Shown: one piece after another, positions 1-10,221 of the stretch
How the letters are laid out: every line of letters begins with the position of its first letter
Position numbering within the stretch: position 1 is the stretch's first letter
NCBI GenBank assembly: GCA_022841465.1
Contig: JALHRL010000012.1
Span: 37,046 to 101,045 of the forward strand
Source: Bacteroidia bacterium
GTDB lineage: Bacteria > Bacteroidota > Bacteroidia > B-17B0 > Aurantibacillaceae
Length of the DNA stretch: 64,000 nucleotides
Direction: 5' to 3'
Program-made: the position numbers and the translations under genes
Notes under the pieces: generated by a model
The model's input: the letters and a program-made list of their open reading frames with translations, nothing else
The model's database searches: none
What the model was told of the DNA's origin: nothing

Positions 1-213
1 TTAATCTCAGTAGGCTTATCATTTAGTTTGGTTTTTCAGGCGCTTATAAATATGGCTGTTGCAGTAAATTTATTCCCTGTTACCGGCCAACCTCTTCCAT
101 TAATAAGCATGGGTGGTACTTCCATTTGGTTTACAATGATTTCTATTGGAATAATTTTAAGCGTAAGCAAAAGTAATAACGATAAATCTTCAGAAGAGCT
201 TGCAGTTAATTAA
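1..213 (+). CDS. ftsW: FtsW lipid II polymerase, C-terminal end (partial)
   Basis: The frame is open from the first base and ends in TAA at 211-213, so only about 70 C-terminal residues are present. They form the last one or two membrane helices of a SEDS-family protein, with the conserved stretch VTGQPLPLISMGGTS followed by a hydrophobic helix and a short polar tail. FtsW polymerises septal peptidoglycan from lipid II in the inner membrane. The identity is supported by the next genes, which are murG, murC, ftsQ, ftsA and ftsZ in the usual Bacteroidota order. The related RodA would fit the motif too, but the neighbourhood favours FtsW. The 3' end overlaps the start of murG by 14 bases. Confidence 0.88.
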   Translation, partial: LISVGLSFSLVFQALINMAVAVNLFPVTGQPLPLISMGGTSIWFTMISIGIILSVSKSNNDKSSEELAVN

Positions 214-1309
214 AATAATATTAAGTGGTGGTGGCACAGGCGGACATATTTTTCCGGCAGTTGCCATTGCTAATGAATTAAAAAAAAATATACCTTCTGC
301 CGATATTTTATTTGTTGGGGCTATTGGCAGAATGGAAATGGAAAAAGTTCCAAAAGCAGGTTACAAAATTATTGGTTTGCCAATTGCCGGTTTACAAAGA
401 CGCTTAACGCTTTCTAATTTAATGTTTCCAATTTTATTAATTAGAAGTTTTTTTAAAGCTCGAAAAATATTAAAAGACTTTAACCCCGATGTTGTGATAG
501 GAACCGGTGGTTATGCCAGCGGCCCTATTTTAAATGCCGCTGCAAATAAAGGAATACCAACCCTTATTCAAGAACAAAACTCGTTTGCCGGAATTACTAA
601 TAAATTACTTGCAAAAAAAGTAAATAAAATTTGTGTTGCTTACGAGGGTATGGAAAAGTTTTTTCCGAAAGAAAAAATAATATTTAGCGGAAATCCGGTA
701 AGGCAAGATATTGTAAATGTAAATGCAAAAAAAGAAGAAGCCACTCAATTCTTTAAATTAAACGCATCTAAAAAAACGGTTCTTATTATTGGTGGAAGTT
801 TAGGCGCTCGCACCATCAACCTGGCTATAAATGAAGGTTTACAAAAATTTGCCGATAATAACCTACAATTAATTTGGCAAACAGGCGTTTCATTTGCACC
901 AACTGCAATTGAAAGCTGCAAAAAGTTTATCGACAAAGGCATTTATGCTTTTGATTTTATTCAAAAAATGGATTTAGCTTATGCAGCTGCAGATATAGTT
1001 ATTTCAAGGGCAGGCGCAAGTTCTGTTTCTGAATTATGCAATACTAATAAAGCATGCATACTGGTTCCTTCGCCAAATGTTGCTGAAGATCATCAAACTA
1101 AAAATGCAATGGCTTTGGTAAATAAAAATGCTGCTGTACTTATTAAAGATTCTGAAGCTTCCCTAAAGTTAGTAGACGAAGCCATTACTCTTGCAAACGA
1201 TATTGATTTACAAAATAATTTAAAGTCAAACATCAGCAAATTAGCAATACACAACTCCACAGAAATTATAGCCAACGAAGTACTAAAATTATTGAATATT
1301 AAAAAGTGA
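200..1309 (+). CDS. murG: MurG, lipid II-forming GlcNAc transferase
   Basis: MurG adds N-acetylglucosamine from UDP-GlcNAc to lipid I at the inner face of the membrane, giving lipid II. The 369-residue length is normal. Visible motifs are the glycine-rich GGGTGGH loop at 10-16, GTGGYASGP at 101-109, IGGSLGART near 197-205, the acceptor/nucleotide region SRAGASSVSEL at 269-279, and PNVAEDHQTKNA near 292-303. The start is a TTG at 200 inside the end of ftsW, preceded by AGAAGAG; no ATG lies upstream of the GGGTGGH motif in this frame, so TTG is the best choice. The stop overlaps the murC start as GTGA, which suggests translational coupling. Confidence 0.95.
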   Translation: MQLIKIILSGGGTGGHIFPAVAIANELKKNIPSADILFVGAIGRMEMEKVPKAGYKIIGLPIAGLQRRLTLSNLMFPILLIRSFFKARKILKDFNPDVVIGTGGYASGPILNAAANKGIPTLIQEQNSFAGITNKLLAKKVNKICVAYEGMEKFFPKEKIIFSGNPVRQDIVNVNAKKEEATQFFKLNASKKTVLIIGGSLGARTINLAINEGLQKFADNNLQLIWQTGVSFAPTAIESCKKFIDKGIYAFDFIQKMDLAYAAADIVISRAGASSVSELCNTNKACILVPSPNVAEDHQTKNAMALVNKNAAVLIKDSEASLKLVDEAITLANDIDLQNNLKSNISKLAIHNSTEIIANEVLKLLNIKK

Positions 1310-2691
1310 AGATTTTAGATTACAAATATTATTATTTCTTGGGTATTGGCGGAATTGGAATGAGTGCATTGGCCCGTTACTTTCATCATTTTCAAAAACC
1401 TGTTTCCGGTTATGACAAAACAAAAACTGCGTTAACCGATTCAATGGAAATGGAAGGAATACAATGTTACTTTGACGAGAATGTAAACCGGCTAAAAACG
1501 CTCTTAGAAAAATACAACAAGGAAGATGTTTTAATAATTTACACCCCCGCTGTTCCTAACTTACATTCAGAGTATCAATATATACTGAATAACAATTACA
1601 ACATTCAAAAAAGATCGCAAGTATTAGGAGAAATAACCAAACAATTTAAAACTATTGCCATTGCCGGAACTCATGGCAAAACAACTACCACAACCATGGT
1701 AACACACCTGCTAAAAAATGCAGGCATAAATTGTTTTTCGTTTATGGGTGGAATTTCTAAAAATTATAATACCAATTTATTACTAGGCGATCCTAGTCAA
1801 GAAAACACTTTTATTGTAGTGGAAGCTGATGAATACGACCGTTCGTTTTTAACTTTAAGCCCCTACTATTCTATTATTACCAGTTGCGATGCAGATCACT
1901 TAGATATATACGGAAGCCATCAATACGTAAAGGAGAGCTATGAATTGTTTGCTCAAAAAATAAATAAAAACGGACTCCTTATTGTTAACAAAAATGTTGA
2001 TAACGATTTAAGTCTGCCTTCAAATAAGCTTATCTACTCGTTAAATTTAAATACAAATTATGTTGCTGAAAATGTGCGTTTTAAAGAAAACGAAGCGCAT
2101 TTTGATTTGGTAAGTCCGGTTGAAAATATTAAAGATTTAACATTAGGAATTACCGGCGCACATAATATAGAAAATTCCATTGCAGCTATTGCAGTAGCTC
2201 AGCAAATAGGAATTAAAGGTGCTCATATTAAAGAGGCATTACGTTCTTTTAGTGGTGTTAAACGCAGGTTTGATTTTAGGGTAAAAACAAACAAAGTGGT
2301 GTACATTGATGATTATGCGCATCATCCGGAAGAATTAAAAGCAACAATTTCTTCGGTAAGAAAAATTTATCCTAATAAAAAAATATCGGGCATTTTTCAA
2401 CCTCATTTGTATAGCAGAACGCGCGATTTTGCAGATGAGTTTGCAACAAGTCTTGATTTGCTGGATGAAATTTTTTTGTTAGAAATTTATCCGGCCAGAG
2501 AATTACCCATTGAAGGAGTAAACTCTAACATGCTTTTAAACAAATTAAAAAAAGAAAAGAAAAAAGTTATTGGTAAAGAAGATTTACTAAAGCATATTAA
2601 AGAAAATGAATTTGAGGTATTGTTAACTATGGGGGCCGGTGATATTGATTCACTAATTACTCCAATAGAAACAATTTTGAAAGAGAGATGA
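1306..2691 (+). CDS. murC: MurC, UDP-N-acetylmuramate--L-alanine ligase
   Basis: This is the cytoplasmic ATP-dependent ligase that adds L-alanine to UDP-MurNAc, the first step in building the stem peptide. The protein has 461 residues, usual for the family. The three Mur-ligase domains are visible: an N-terminal Rossmann-like part with GIGGIGMSALA at 13-23, the central ATPase with the P-loop GTHGKTT at 121-127 and EADEYDRSF at 173-181, and the C-terminal part with DDYAHHP at 335-341 and FQPHLYSRT. Translation starts at a GTG that overlaps the murG stop by four bases (GTGA). The stop overlaps ftsQ in the same way (ATGA), so murG, murC and ftsQ read as one transcript. Confidence 0.96.
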   Translation: MKILDYKYYYFLGIGGIGMSALARYFHHFQKPVSGYDKTKTALTDSMEMEGIQCYFDENVNRLKTLLEKYNKEDVLIIYTPAVPNLHSEYQYILNNNYNIQKRSQVLGEITKQFKTIAIAGTHGKTTTTTMVTHLLKNAGINCFSFMGGISKNYNTNLLLGDPSQENTFIVVEADEYDRSFLTLSPYYSIITSCDADHLDIYGSHQYVKESYELFAQKINKNGLLIVNKNVDNDLSLPSNKLIYSLNLNTNYVAENVRFKENEAHFDLVSPVENIKDLTLGITGAHNIENSIAAIAVAQQIGIKGAHIKEALRSFSGVKRRFDFRVKTNKVVYIDDYAHHPEELKATISSVRKIYPNKKISGIFQPHLYSRTRDFADEFATSLDLLDEIFLLEIYPARELPIEGVNSNMLLNKLKKEKKKVIGKEDLLKHIKENEFEVLLTMGAGDIDSLITPIETILKER

Positions 2692-3500
2692 AAAAAATAA
2701 GTTATAAAAAAATACTTTCCTTAGGACTTTGGGTGTTTGCACTTATTGGTTTATTTCTTTCATGGTCTTTTGCCGCTAAAAAACAAACCTCTAACAAAGT
2801 TCATTCCGTTAATATTGAAATATTAAACGAGAGCGAAACCCCTTTTATTAACGAAAAAGACGTTAAAGAGTTTTTTGATGAACGTAACGATGCACTTATT
2901 AATAATGAAGTAAAAAACATTAACATTCACAATTTAGAAAAAGCATTAAACGCTCACCCTGCCGTTGAAAATTCAGAAATATCATATACCATTGATGGCG
3001 AGTTAAAAATTTCAGTTACGCAACGCAGACCCCTGGTTAGAATTATAAACGCAAATGGTGAAAGTTATTATATTGATTCCTTAAGTAAATTAATGCCTTT
3101 AAGCTATAAATCAACAGGTAGGGTTTTAGTGGCAAACGGATTTTTGCATGAACCATATTCAAGAAGATATAATTTAAGTGTAGAAGATATTATTAAAAAT
3201 GAATCTTTAAGTGCAGTTAGTTATTTAGATGATATTTATCAAATCTCAAAATTTATCTATGCCGATGAATTATTATCCAATTTAATTCATCAGATTTATT
3301 TGGACGAAAATCGTGATTTCATTTTATTTCCCGCAATTGGAGAACAAACCATTATACTTGGTAAAACAGAATTTTTGGCAGACAAGCTTACTAAATTAAA
3401 ACAATTTTATACCGATGGATTAAACAAAACCGATGGTTGGAAAAAATACTCAACAATTAATTTAAAATATAAAAACCTTGTTGTTTGCACAAAAAAGTAA
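2688..3500 (+). CDS. ftsQ: FtsQ/DivIB cell division protein
   Basis: A bitopic division protein that recruits later divisome components. The 270 residues show a short basic cytoplasmic N-terminus, one membrane helix at about residues 9-28 (LGLWVFALIGLFLSW), and a periplasmic part beginning with a POTRA-like domain (about 38-115, ending in RRPLVRIIN). FtsQ is poorly conserved, so the call rests on architecture together with its place between murC and ftsA. The ATG overlaps the murC stop as ATGA. FtsA follows after three bases beyond the stop. No other function fits a single-pass protein at this position. Confidence 0.88.
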   Translation: MKKISYKKILSLGLWVFALIGLFLSWSFAAKKQTSNKVHSVNIEILNESETPFINEKDVKEFFDERNDALINNEVKNINIHNLEKALNAHPAVENSEISYTIDGELKISVTQRRPLVRIINANGESYYIDSLSKLMPLSYKSTGRVLVANGFLHEPYSRRYNLSVEDIIKNESLSAVSYLDDIYQISKFIYADELLSNLIHQIYLDENRDFILFPAIGEQTIILGKTEFLADKLTKLKQFYTDGLNKTDGWKKYSTINLKYKNLVVCTKK

Positions 3501-3503
3501 ATT

Positions 3504-4853
3504 ATGGAAAATAACACATCAAACTTTAACACTGACTTAGTAGTAGGCCTTGATATTGGAACTACAAAAATTGCCGCTATAGTTGGTCGTAAAAACGAAA
3601 ATGGAAAAATTGAAATCATGGGAATTGGCAAAGCCGAATCTCTTGGTGTTAATCGTGGTGTTGTAGTTAATATTGAGCAAACTGTTGCATCAATAAAAGC
3701 TGCAATAAGTATTGCAGCCGATAAAGCAAATGTAGATATTGGAGAAGTAATAGTGGGTATTGCGGGTCAACATATTAAAAGTATGCAACACCGCGGAATG
3801 ATTACGCGTCAATCTTTAGATGATGAAGTTAGCCAGAAAGATGTAGATCAATTAATTGATAACATGCATCGTTTGGTAATGAATCCCGGAGAAGAAGTAA
3901 TTCATGTTATTCCGCAAGAATATATAATAGATAATGAAAGTGGAATTAAAAATCCAATTGGTCATTCAGGAATTCGTTTAGAGGGAAACTTTCATATTAT
4001 TACCGGCCAGGTTAGTGCCGTAAAAAATATTTTTAAATGTGTTAACCGTGCAGGATTAGAAATTGTTGATTTACATTTAGAGCCATTGGCCAGTGCTGAT
4101 GCAGTATTAAGTGACGAAGAAAAAGAAGCGGGAGTTGTATTGGTAGATATTGGTGGTGGCACAACAGATGTTGCCGTATTTTACGATGGTATTATAAGAC
4201 ACACTGCCGTTATTCCTTTTGGAGGTAATATTGTAACCGATGATATTAAAGAAGGTTGTGGTATTATTAAGACACAAGCTGAACAACTGAAAGTAAGATT
4301 TGGCTCTGCATTAGCTCAAGAAAATCAGGAGAATGAAATTATTTCTATCCCCGGATTAGCCGGCCGTGCACCAAAAGAAGTTTCTGTAAAATTACTTGCC
4401 CAAATTATTCAAGCACGAATGGAAGAAATTTTAGAATTTGTTTCATACGAAATAAAATCTTCGGGTTACGAGCGCAAATTATCTGCCGGTATTGTAGTTA
4501 CCGGTGGTGGCTCTATGCTTAAGCATTTACAACAACTGGTAATGTTAACTACCGGTATGGATTGCAGAATTGGAACACCAAACAGCAACCTTGCAACAGC
4601 AGATAATGAATTAAAAAATCCTTTGTATGCTACTGGTGTTGGCTTGGTAATGAAAGGAATTGAAAAATACGAACGCGATAACAAAAGAAACAGTAATACA
4701 AATAAAGTAGAAATAAAAGAAGAGGAAGAAAACACTGCAATTAAAACAAAAGAAACTAAAAAAATATCTAATCATTCATCTAAAAAAATTGGTTCATTCT
4801 TTGATACACTTATAACAAGAGCCAAAGATTGGATGAGCGACGATATTGAATAA
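3504..4853 (+). CDS. ftsA: FtsA, actin-like division protein
   Basis: FtsA binds ATP, polymerises and tethers FtsZ to the inner membrane. The 449-residue protein has the actin-fold phosphate loops: DIGTTKIAAIVG at 17-28 and DIGGGTTDVAVF at 215-226, plus a third glycine motif TGGGSMLKHL. The region after about residue 390 is a charged, Lys/Glu-rich linker. The final residues (SFFDTLITRAKDWM) make an amphipathic helix, which is the usual FtsA membrane-targeting tail. It lies three bases after ftsQ and 29 bases before ftsZ, the standard order. Confidence 0.96.
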   Translation: MENNTSNFNTDLVVGLDIGTTKIAAIVGRKNENGKIEIMGIGKAESLGVNRGVVVNIEQTVASIKAAISIAADKANVDIGEVIVGIAGQHIKSMQHRGMITRQSLDDEVSQKDVDQLIDNMHRLVMNPGEEVIHVIPQEYIIDNESGIKNPIGHSGIRLEGNFHIITGQVSAVKNIFKCVNRAGLEIVDLHLEPLASADAVLSDEEKEAGVVLVDIGGGTTDVAVFYDGIIRHTAVIPFGGNIVTDDIKEGCGIIKTQAEQLKVRFGSALAQENQENEIISIPGLAGRAPKEVSVKLLAQIIQARMEEILEFVSYEIKSSGYERKLSAGIVVTGGGSMLKHLQQLVMLTTGMDCRIGTPNSNLATADNELKNPLYATGVGLVMKGIEKYERDNKRNSNTNKVEIKEEEENTAIKTKETKKISNHSSKKIGSFFDTLITRAKDWMSDDIE

Positions 4854-4882
4854 AACAATTAATAACCAAAAATAAAACCACC

Positions 4883-6454
4883 ATGATGCAATTTGAATTA
4901 CCAAACGTAGAAGGCTCAATTATAAAAGTAATTGGAGTTGGAGGCGGCGGAAGCAACGCTGTTAATCATATGTTTCGCCTTGGAATTAAAGGCGTTGATT
5001 TTATAATTTGTAATACCGACAGACAAGCACTGGACAAAAGCCCTGTGCCAAATAAAATTCAACTGGGTAACCAACTAACCAAAGGCCTAGGTGCCGGCTC
5101 AAAACCTGATGTAGGTAGAGATGCTGCCATTGAATCTATTGATGAAATTAAAGCCTACTTATCAGACAATACGCAAATGGTATTTATTACTGCCGGCTTA
5201 GGTGGCGGTACAGGAACAGGTGCTGCTCCGGTAATTGCAAGCATAGCTCGTGAGTTGGGGATATTAACCGTAGGTATAGTTACTTTACCTTTTATGTTTG
5301 AAGGAAAGAAACGTAGAAGTCAAGCCGAAGAAGGTTTGGAAGAAATGAAAAAGTATGTGGATACTTTATTGGTTATTGGTAATGATAAATTGCGCGAAAT
5401 ATATGGTAATTTAAAAATGAGTGAAGCTTTTGCACACGCTGATGATGTATTAACAGGCGCAGCAAAAAGTATTGCAGAAATAATTAGTTTGCACATGCAT
5501 ATTAATGTAGATTTTAATGATGTTAAAACGGTAATGAAAGATAGTGGCGTTGCCATTATGGGTAGTGCAGTTGCAAGCGGAGAAAAACGTGCGCTAAAAG
5601 CAGTAGAAGATGCATTAAACTCTCCGTTATTGAATGACAGTGATATTAGTGGTGCACGCCATGTTCTTTTAAATATTATGAGTGGCGGTGATGATATAGA
5701 TATGGATGAGTTTGGTGAAATTACAGATTTTATTCAAGAAGCTGCCGGAGGAACGGCTGAGTTAATTACCGGATATGGAACCGATCCTTCTTTGGGAGAT
5801 AATGTAAGTGTAACAATAATTGCAACCGGCTTTAAAACAAAACAACAACCCGAATTTGAACTTACTCATTTAAAAGAAAGAAAAGTTGTTGATTTAAATG
5901 AAAATAAAACGGAACAGATTGCAGAAACCGCTGTTACAGAAACCACACCCGAGCCTTTTGTGTTTACCAAACCTGAAACAATAAATGAGGAAGTAAAGGA
6001 AATTTCGTTCGAAACTAAAATTACACATTTAGATGAAGTAACAAATACAGTTAGCACAAATACAAGCTCAACAGAAATTGAAGAAACAACAACTACCGAG
6101 TTTACTTTTACTGTTGTTAATTCAGAATCTAGTTCTCAAAACATAGAAAACAGTATTGAAGAAATTTCCTCTTCTGAAAATAATGAGAACAGCACACCTG
6201 TTTCTAGAGAAGAGCAAATTAAACTTGCGCAAGAAAGAATAAGAAAACTAAAGGAAATTACCTTAAAAATGAAAAGTCCTGAGGGATTAGCTTCACTTGA
6301 AAAAGAAACAGCGTTTACAAGAAAAAACATCAATCTTGAAAATAAAAATTACTCGCAAGAATCAAATGTTTCAAGATTTACATTAAGTGAAAGTGAAGAT
6401 AAGAAAATTGAAATTCGTCCTAACAATTCGTTTTTACATGATAATGTAGACTAA
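4883..6454 (+). CDS. ftsZ: FtsZ, tubulin-like division GTPase
   Basis: FtsZ assembles the cytokinetic ring and hydrolyses GTP. The core GTPase spans about residues 10-325, with GVGGGGSNAVNHM at 18-30 and the tubulin signature GGGTGTG at 107-113. A long acidic, Thr/Glu-rich linker of about 150 residues follows, making the protein longer (523 aa) than the roughly 380 aa of E. coli FtsZ. The last ten residues are NNSFLHDNVD, which I recognise as the C-terminal tail typical of Bacteroidota FtsZ and the likely docking peptide for FtsA. It is the last gene of the division cluster and is followed by a strong intrinsic terminator. Confidence 0.97.
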   Translation: MMQFELPNVEGSIIKVIGVGGGGSNAVNHMFRLGIKGVDFIICNTDRQALDKSPVPNKIQLGNQLTKGLGAGSKPDVGRDAAIESIDEIKAYLSDNTQMVFITAGLGGGTGTGAAPVIASIARELGILTVGIVTLPFMFEGKKRRSQAEEGLEEMKKYVDTLLVIGNDKLREIYGNLKMSEAFAHADDVLTGAAKSIAEIISLHMHINVDFNDVKTVMKDSGVAIMGSAVASGEKRALKAVEDALNSPLLNDSDISGARHVLLNIMSGGDDIDMDEFGEITDFIQEAAGGTAELITGYGTDPSLGDNVSVTIIATGFKTKQQPEFELTHLKERKVVDLNENKTEQIAETAVTETTPEPFVFTKPETINEEVKEISFETKITHLDEVTNTVSTNTSSTEIEETTTTEFTFTVVNSESSSQNIENSIEEISSSENNENSTPVSREEQIKLAQERIRKLKEITLKMKSPEGLASLEKETAFTRKNINLENKNYSQESNVSRFTLSESEDKKIEIRPNNSFLHDNVD

Positions 6455-6477
6455 AGAATTAAAAATTAATATTACGC

Positions 6478-6508
6478 AAAAAACCCAATTATTAAAATTG
6501 GGTTTTTT
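6478..6508 (+). terminator. Intrinsic terminator after ftsZ
   Basis: A perfect 13-base-pair inverted repeat (6478-6490 with 6496-6508) has a 5-base loop. The right arm ends in six T. It begins 23 bases after the ftsZ stop, so it probably ends the division-cluster transcript. Confidence 0.9.
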
Positions 6509-6705
6509 GTTTTATAATACTTACATCAGCTTTAAAGTAATATCCCATAGATTTTTTAATTGATTCAAAGAGAAATGAAAAAAAAACACAAGGAGATAAT
6601 ACATGAAATAAAAATAGTTGAACTAAATACTTTTTTCTGCTATGGCATTTATCCTATAGATAAAAGTAGAATAAAATTTACTACAAGGAAGAATAAGCAA
6701 ATAAA

Positions 6706-6731
6706 AAAAGGGCGCTTTAGGGCGCCCTTTT
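6706..6731 (-). terminator. Intrinsic terminator of the 6748-10221 secreted-protein gene
   Basis: A 10-bp GC-rich stem (6706-6715 with 6722-6731) has a 6-base loop. On the minus strand the stem runs into seven T (6709-6703), and it lies 16 bases beyond the stop codon of the minus-strand gene. Between this hairpin and the ftsZ terminator (6509-6705) I see no convincing gene. Confidence 0.88.
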
Positions 6732-6747
6732 ATAATTAAACTACTTT

Positions 6748-9700
6748 TTATTTTGATACAATTAACTTCGCGTAACGTTTAATACCCAATGAACTTGAAA
6801 TATTTACAATGTAAACACCGTTACTTAATTCATTAGTATTAAATTTATAATCCTTATATCCTGAATATAAATTATTTATTGGTTCTGATTTCACAACACG
6901 ACCATTAATATCAAGAATATTTACAATTACATTCTCATTATTTGCTGCGTAAAAATTTAAGTTTACATCTCCGTTTGTAGGATTTGGATACAATGATAAT
7001 CCTGTATTTTTAGCGATCACTTCATTTTCCTCAACACCAATTACAGTTTGCGATAAATAGTTTTTGTTTATCCAAGCACCTCTACCATTAGTTGCTACAT
7101 AAATAACACCCGAATTATAAGATTGCCAACGTTCTAATTTTTGCTGTTTTAAATCAAACACTTGAACATTTGGCAATTCGCTATTATTAGCATTGTTCCA
7201 GTTAGGAGAAGCAACTGTAATATCTTCTGTAACATACACTCCATTATCGGTTCCAATAAATACACGTTTATTGTCTGTCATTTCAAACAATGCACAGTTA
7301 ACTCCAATTGCAGGTAAATTTCCTGTTTTATCGGTAAAGGTAATAACGGTATTATCTACATTTTGTAAATCGATGTTTGGTGTACTAACGTAAATTCTTT
7401 TATTAGGCCCTGTTTTATCGGCAGTTGTAAGTAATAAAGTTTTACTATTATCACTAACTGCCAAATTTGTAATTCTTTCTGAGAATGTACCAATTAAAGT
7501 TGTTCTAAATGGTGAATTAAAATTAGTTGTAAATGAAAAGGCTGTTGCAGTATTTCTTTTACTAGTTACACAACCCGTATAAAATGCGCCTCTATAATCA
7601 TTAATTGAAAAATCGTGAATACTTGCACCCAAGTTAACCTTGTATACTCTGAAAGTAGCAGTAGGTGTTGTTACACTGGTTACATAATAAAGACTTTTTC
7701 CATCCGGTGCCCATTCTAATAAATAAGGTAGTCCTGTAACAGTCATTTGACCAGCTGTATAGGTTCCTGAATTAGTGGTTAAAGCTCCGGTACAACTTAC
7801 AGGCTGAAACTTTTGAGGATCATTTGTGCTTAAAGATCTTTTACTAATTAAAACACCTTTATCATTTAAAACGGCTAACCTAGAACCTACAGGAGCGTAA
7901 CGTTTAATGGGTGGAGCTGCGCTAACAGGCACAATTGAACTTGTAGCTACATCATTGAACGTCCATGTAAGTGGTGATGCTAAATCAAATGAATCTTTAA
8001 ATGTAATAGAAGGAATATCATTATTGCTTAAATAAACTCTACTTCCGGCATTGTATCTATAATATACCGTAACCCCAACATTTATATACTTATATTTTGC
8101 AGCAGCAATTGAAGCTGTGGTTGTATAAGCAGGGTTTAAAACACAAGGGTTATTAGGTAATTGAAATGAAATTTCATCTCTACTTTCATTGGCAATAATA
8201 AAAAGACTATTTGCAGTACTTGTTGCTAAACCAGTTAAAATAATATTACTTGGTGTTGGAACCGTTGTTGCGTTAGGCGCACCATTAAATTCCATGGATG
8301 CCTTCGTGCTTAAAGTAAATTCAGAATTTGCTCCGGCAAAAGTTTGACAGGTCGCACTTTCAGCACTTTGAATACCAGTTGTAAATGTTTGAATAATTAC
8401 TTTATCTATTATGGCAGATTTTTGAGGTTTAATTAAATCCAACGTAAATACCGTTTGAATCGTATTCGTTAAAGGAATTAATACTCTAACCGAATCGTTG
8501 AAGAAAATAGTTGAGTCAATTGAATTTACTTTATCAACAACTAAAGGCCCTTCCATAATTGAATAGGTTTTTACGCTTTCCCAAAGTTTAAAAGGTGTAC
8601 CGATTACAGAATAACTATTATTGGTATAAACATCATCTGTTGTTGTTCCACCATTTGTAATTCCTCTAAAATCAATTTGAGTAATAGAAGGCTCGGTATT
8701 ACATTTAGAACCAAGGTGACTAGCTTGCATTAAAATAGGTTCGTTAATTAAAACGTCAGATGCAACATATAAATTCCCGGTTGAGTTTGAAAGAAACGCA
8801 GAGTTCGGAGAAAGCTTTGAGAATTCAACATTCATTATATCGCCAGTTAAATAATTAAACTCAGTAGTTACGGCAGGATAGTTTCCGCTAAAATAACTTA
8901 CGCCATTTCCGGCTGTAGCTGCAATATAATTAGAATATGGAGTAAGCACTGAGTTTGTATTCGCAGATTTTGGATATCTCCCTATGCTAATACTATTATA
9001 CTGTGCTGTTCCTAAACCTTTAAAATATGGTTGAAAAGTGGTTAAACCATCAGCAGATCTATAAATACCTGCCTCGGTTGTAAAATAAAACTTATCAAAA
9101 TTGTTTCCGGTTGTGGTTATTTTGATATCATGTATATTTTGCCTTAAATAGATAGGTGTATTAAAAAATAGTTCATTTCCAAATCTAGTCCATGTTCCAA
9201 CGCCTTCAGCAGCACTCGGATTTTTGGCCCACAGATAAAATTTGTAACTACCAACAAATACTTGGTCGTCATTTAGTGGGTTAATTAAAACGCAATGAGC
9301 ATAATCACCGCTATTTGTTGAGCCTCCACTTGATAATGGATCTAATTGAGGCGAGCCTTCTAAAATTAATATCCAAGATTGGCCACCATCTTTACTTACA
9401 AAAAAACCATATAATGATGCAGAAGATACATTTAAACCGGGGTTAGTTGGTTTTGCTATAGAAGCATAAACAACAGAACTATTGTTACTTGATACGGCAA
9501 ACTCAATTCTTCCGTAATTTGAATTAGGTAAAAAAGAGGATGTTGGTGTAATGTCGTTAAATCCGGCAGGGTTACCAGAATCAGATTTATACATTCTAAC
9601 ACCCCCACCTGTAGTAACCGATGTTGTGGTTACATAAACATTTCCTTGTACATCATAAGATACAGTTAAAGCTGTTGCTGTAGGCGCAATTGAACCGCTT

Positions 9701-10221
9701 GCTTTTGTGAAACTTGTACCACCATCGCTAGATAAAAATAAACCTTTATTTCCGGCAACAGCAATTTTGCTTGCATCAGAAGGGTGGCAGGCAATACGAG
9801 TAATAACAGTACCTAAAACAGATGAATCCATTACCAATTGTAAAGTATTGTTTGGTAATAGTTTATATAATCCTGTTCCAATTAATGCTCTTTGCCTTGC
9901 AGAAACTCTCAAAAATCCTTCGCCTGTAGAAGCATAAATAGTTCCATCTGCTGCTTGTGCTAAATAACTAATATTTCTTATACTTCCCTGATCGTCCAAC
10001 GGAGCCCAATTTGCACCGGCATCTGTTGATTTAAAAATACCACTTGATACACTTCCTACGTACAATACATTCTTGTTGTTTCTATCAACAACCATGTTTC
10101 TTGAACGACCTGCGCTTAATACAGGGCCGGCTGGCGACCAATTGTAGGTTTGCGCTATAACTTCAACGCCGCTTAATAACGCAATTAAAAATGCTCCAAC
10201 TAATTTGTATTTGTTCATCAT
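6748..10221 (-). CDS. Secreted propeller protein with T9SS type A sorting domain
   Basis: A 1157-residue exported protein. The N-terminus has a signal peptide ending near VIAQ (residues 21-24). The next ~430 residues contain sortilin/BNR-like repeats with Asp-box character (GIFKSTDAGANW near residue 62, then FLSSDGGTSF and FFVSKDGGQSW), typical of multi-bladed beta-propellers. The middle is beta-rich and Thr/Ser-rich, and a second group of propeller-like repeats (VFIGTDNGVYVTED) precedes the tail. The last ~80 residues form a T9SS sorting domain: LYPNPTNGDVNLNF, NGRVV, LSNGVYIVN and YAKLIVSK. The protein is therefore likely moved across the outer membrane by the type IX system and anchored or released. 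Substrate and role cannot be told. It is transcribed alone; its terminator is at 6706-6731. Confidence 0.88.
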   Translation of the reverse strand: MMNKYKLVGAFLIALLSGVEVIAQTYNWSPAGPVLSAGRSRNMVVDRNNKNVLYVGSVSSGIFKSTDAGANWAPLDDQGSIRNISYLAQAADGTIYASTGEGFLRVSARQRALIGTGLYKLLPNNTLQLVMDSSVLGTVITRIACHPSDASKIAVAGNKGLFLSSDGGTSFTKASGSIAPTATALTVSYDVQGNVYVTTTSVTTGGGVRMYKSDSGNPAGFNDITPTSSFLPNSNYGRIEFAVSSNNSSVVYASIAKPTNPGLNVSSASLYGFFVSKDGGQSWILILEGSPQLDPLSSGGSTNSGDYAHCVLINPLNDDQVFVGSYKFYLWAKNPSAAEGVGTWTRFGNELFFNTPIYLRQNIHDIKITTTGNNFDKFYFTTEAGIYRSADGLTTFQPYFKGLGTAQYNSISIGRYPKSANTNSVLTPYSNYIAATAGNGVSYFSGNYPAVTTEFNYLTGDIMNVEFSKLSPNSAFLSNSTGNLYVASDVLINEPILMQASHLGSKCNTEPSITQIDFRGITNGGTTTDDVYTNNSYSVIGTPFKLWESVKTYSIMEGPLVVDKVNSIDSTIFFNDSVRVLIPLTNTIQTVFTLDLIKPQKSAIIDKVIIQTFTTGIQSAESATCQTFAGANSEFTLSTKASMEFNGAPNATTVPTPSNIILTGLATSTANSLFIIANESRDEISFQLPNNPCVLNPAYTTTASIAAAKYKYINVGVTVYYRYNAGSRVYLSNNDIPSITFKDSFDLASPLTWTFNDVATSSIVPVSAAPPIKRYAPVGSRLAVLNDKGVLISKRSLSTNDPQKFQPVSCTGALTTNSGTYTAGQMTVTGLPYLLEWAPDGKSLYYVTSVTTPTATFRVYKVNLGASIHDFSINDYRGAFYTGCVTSKRNTATAFSFTTNFNSPFRTTLIGTFSERITNLAVSDNSKTLLLTTADKTGPNKRIYVSTPNIDLQNVDNTVITFTDKTGNLPAIGVNCALFEMTDNKRVFIGTDNGVYVTEDITVASPNWNNANNSELPNVQVFDLKQQKLERWQSYNSGVIYVATNGRGAWINKNYLSQTVIGVEENEVIAKNTGLSLYPNPTNGDVNLNFYAANNENVIVNILDINGRVVKSEPINNLYSGYKDYKFNTNELSNGVYIVNISSSLGIKRYAKLIVSK

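Noticed and set aside
6575..6739. Short open frame of 54 codons after ftsZ
   Set aside because: It is very Lys-rich, has no recognisable start context, and runs into the hairpin that terminates the opposite-strand gene. I regard it as chance.
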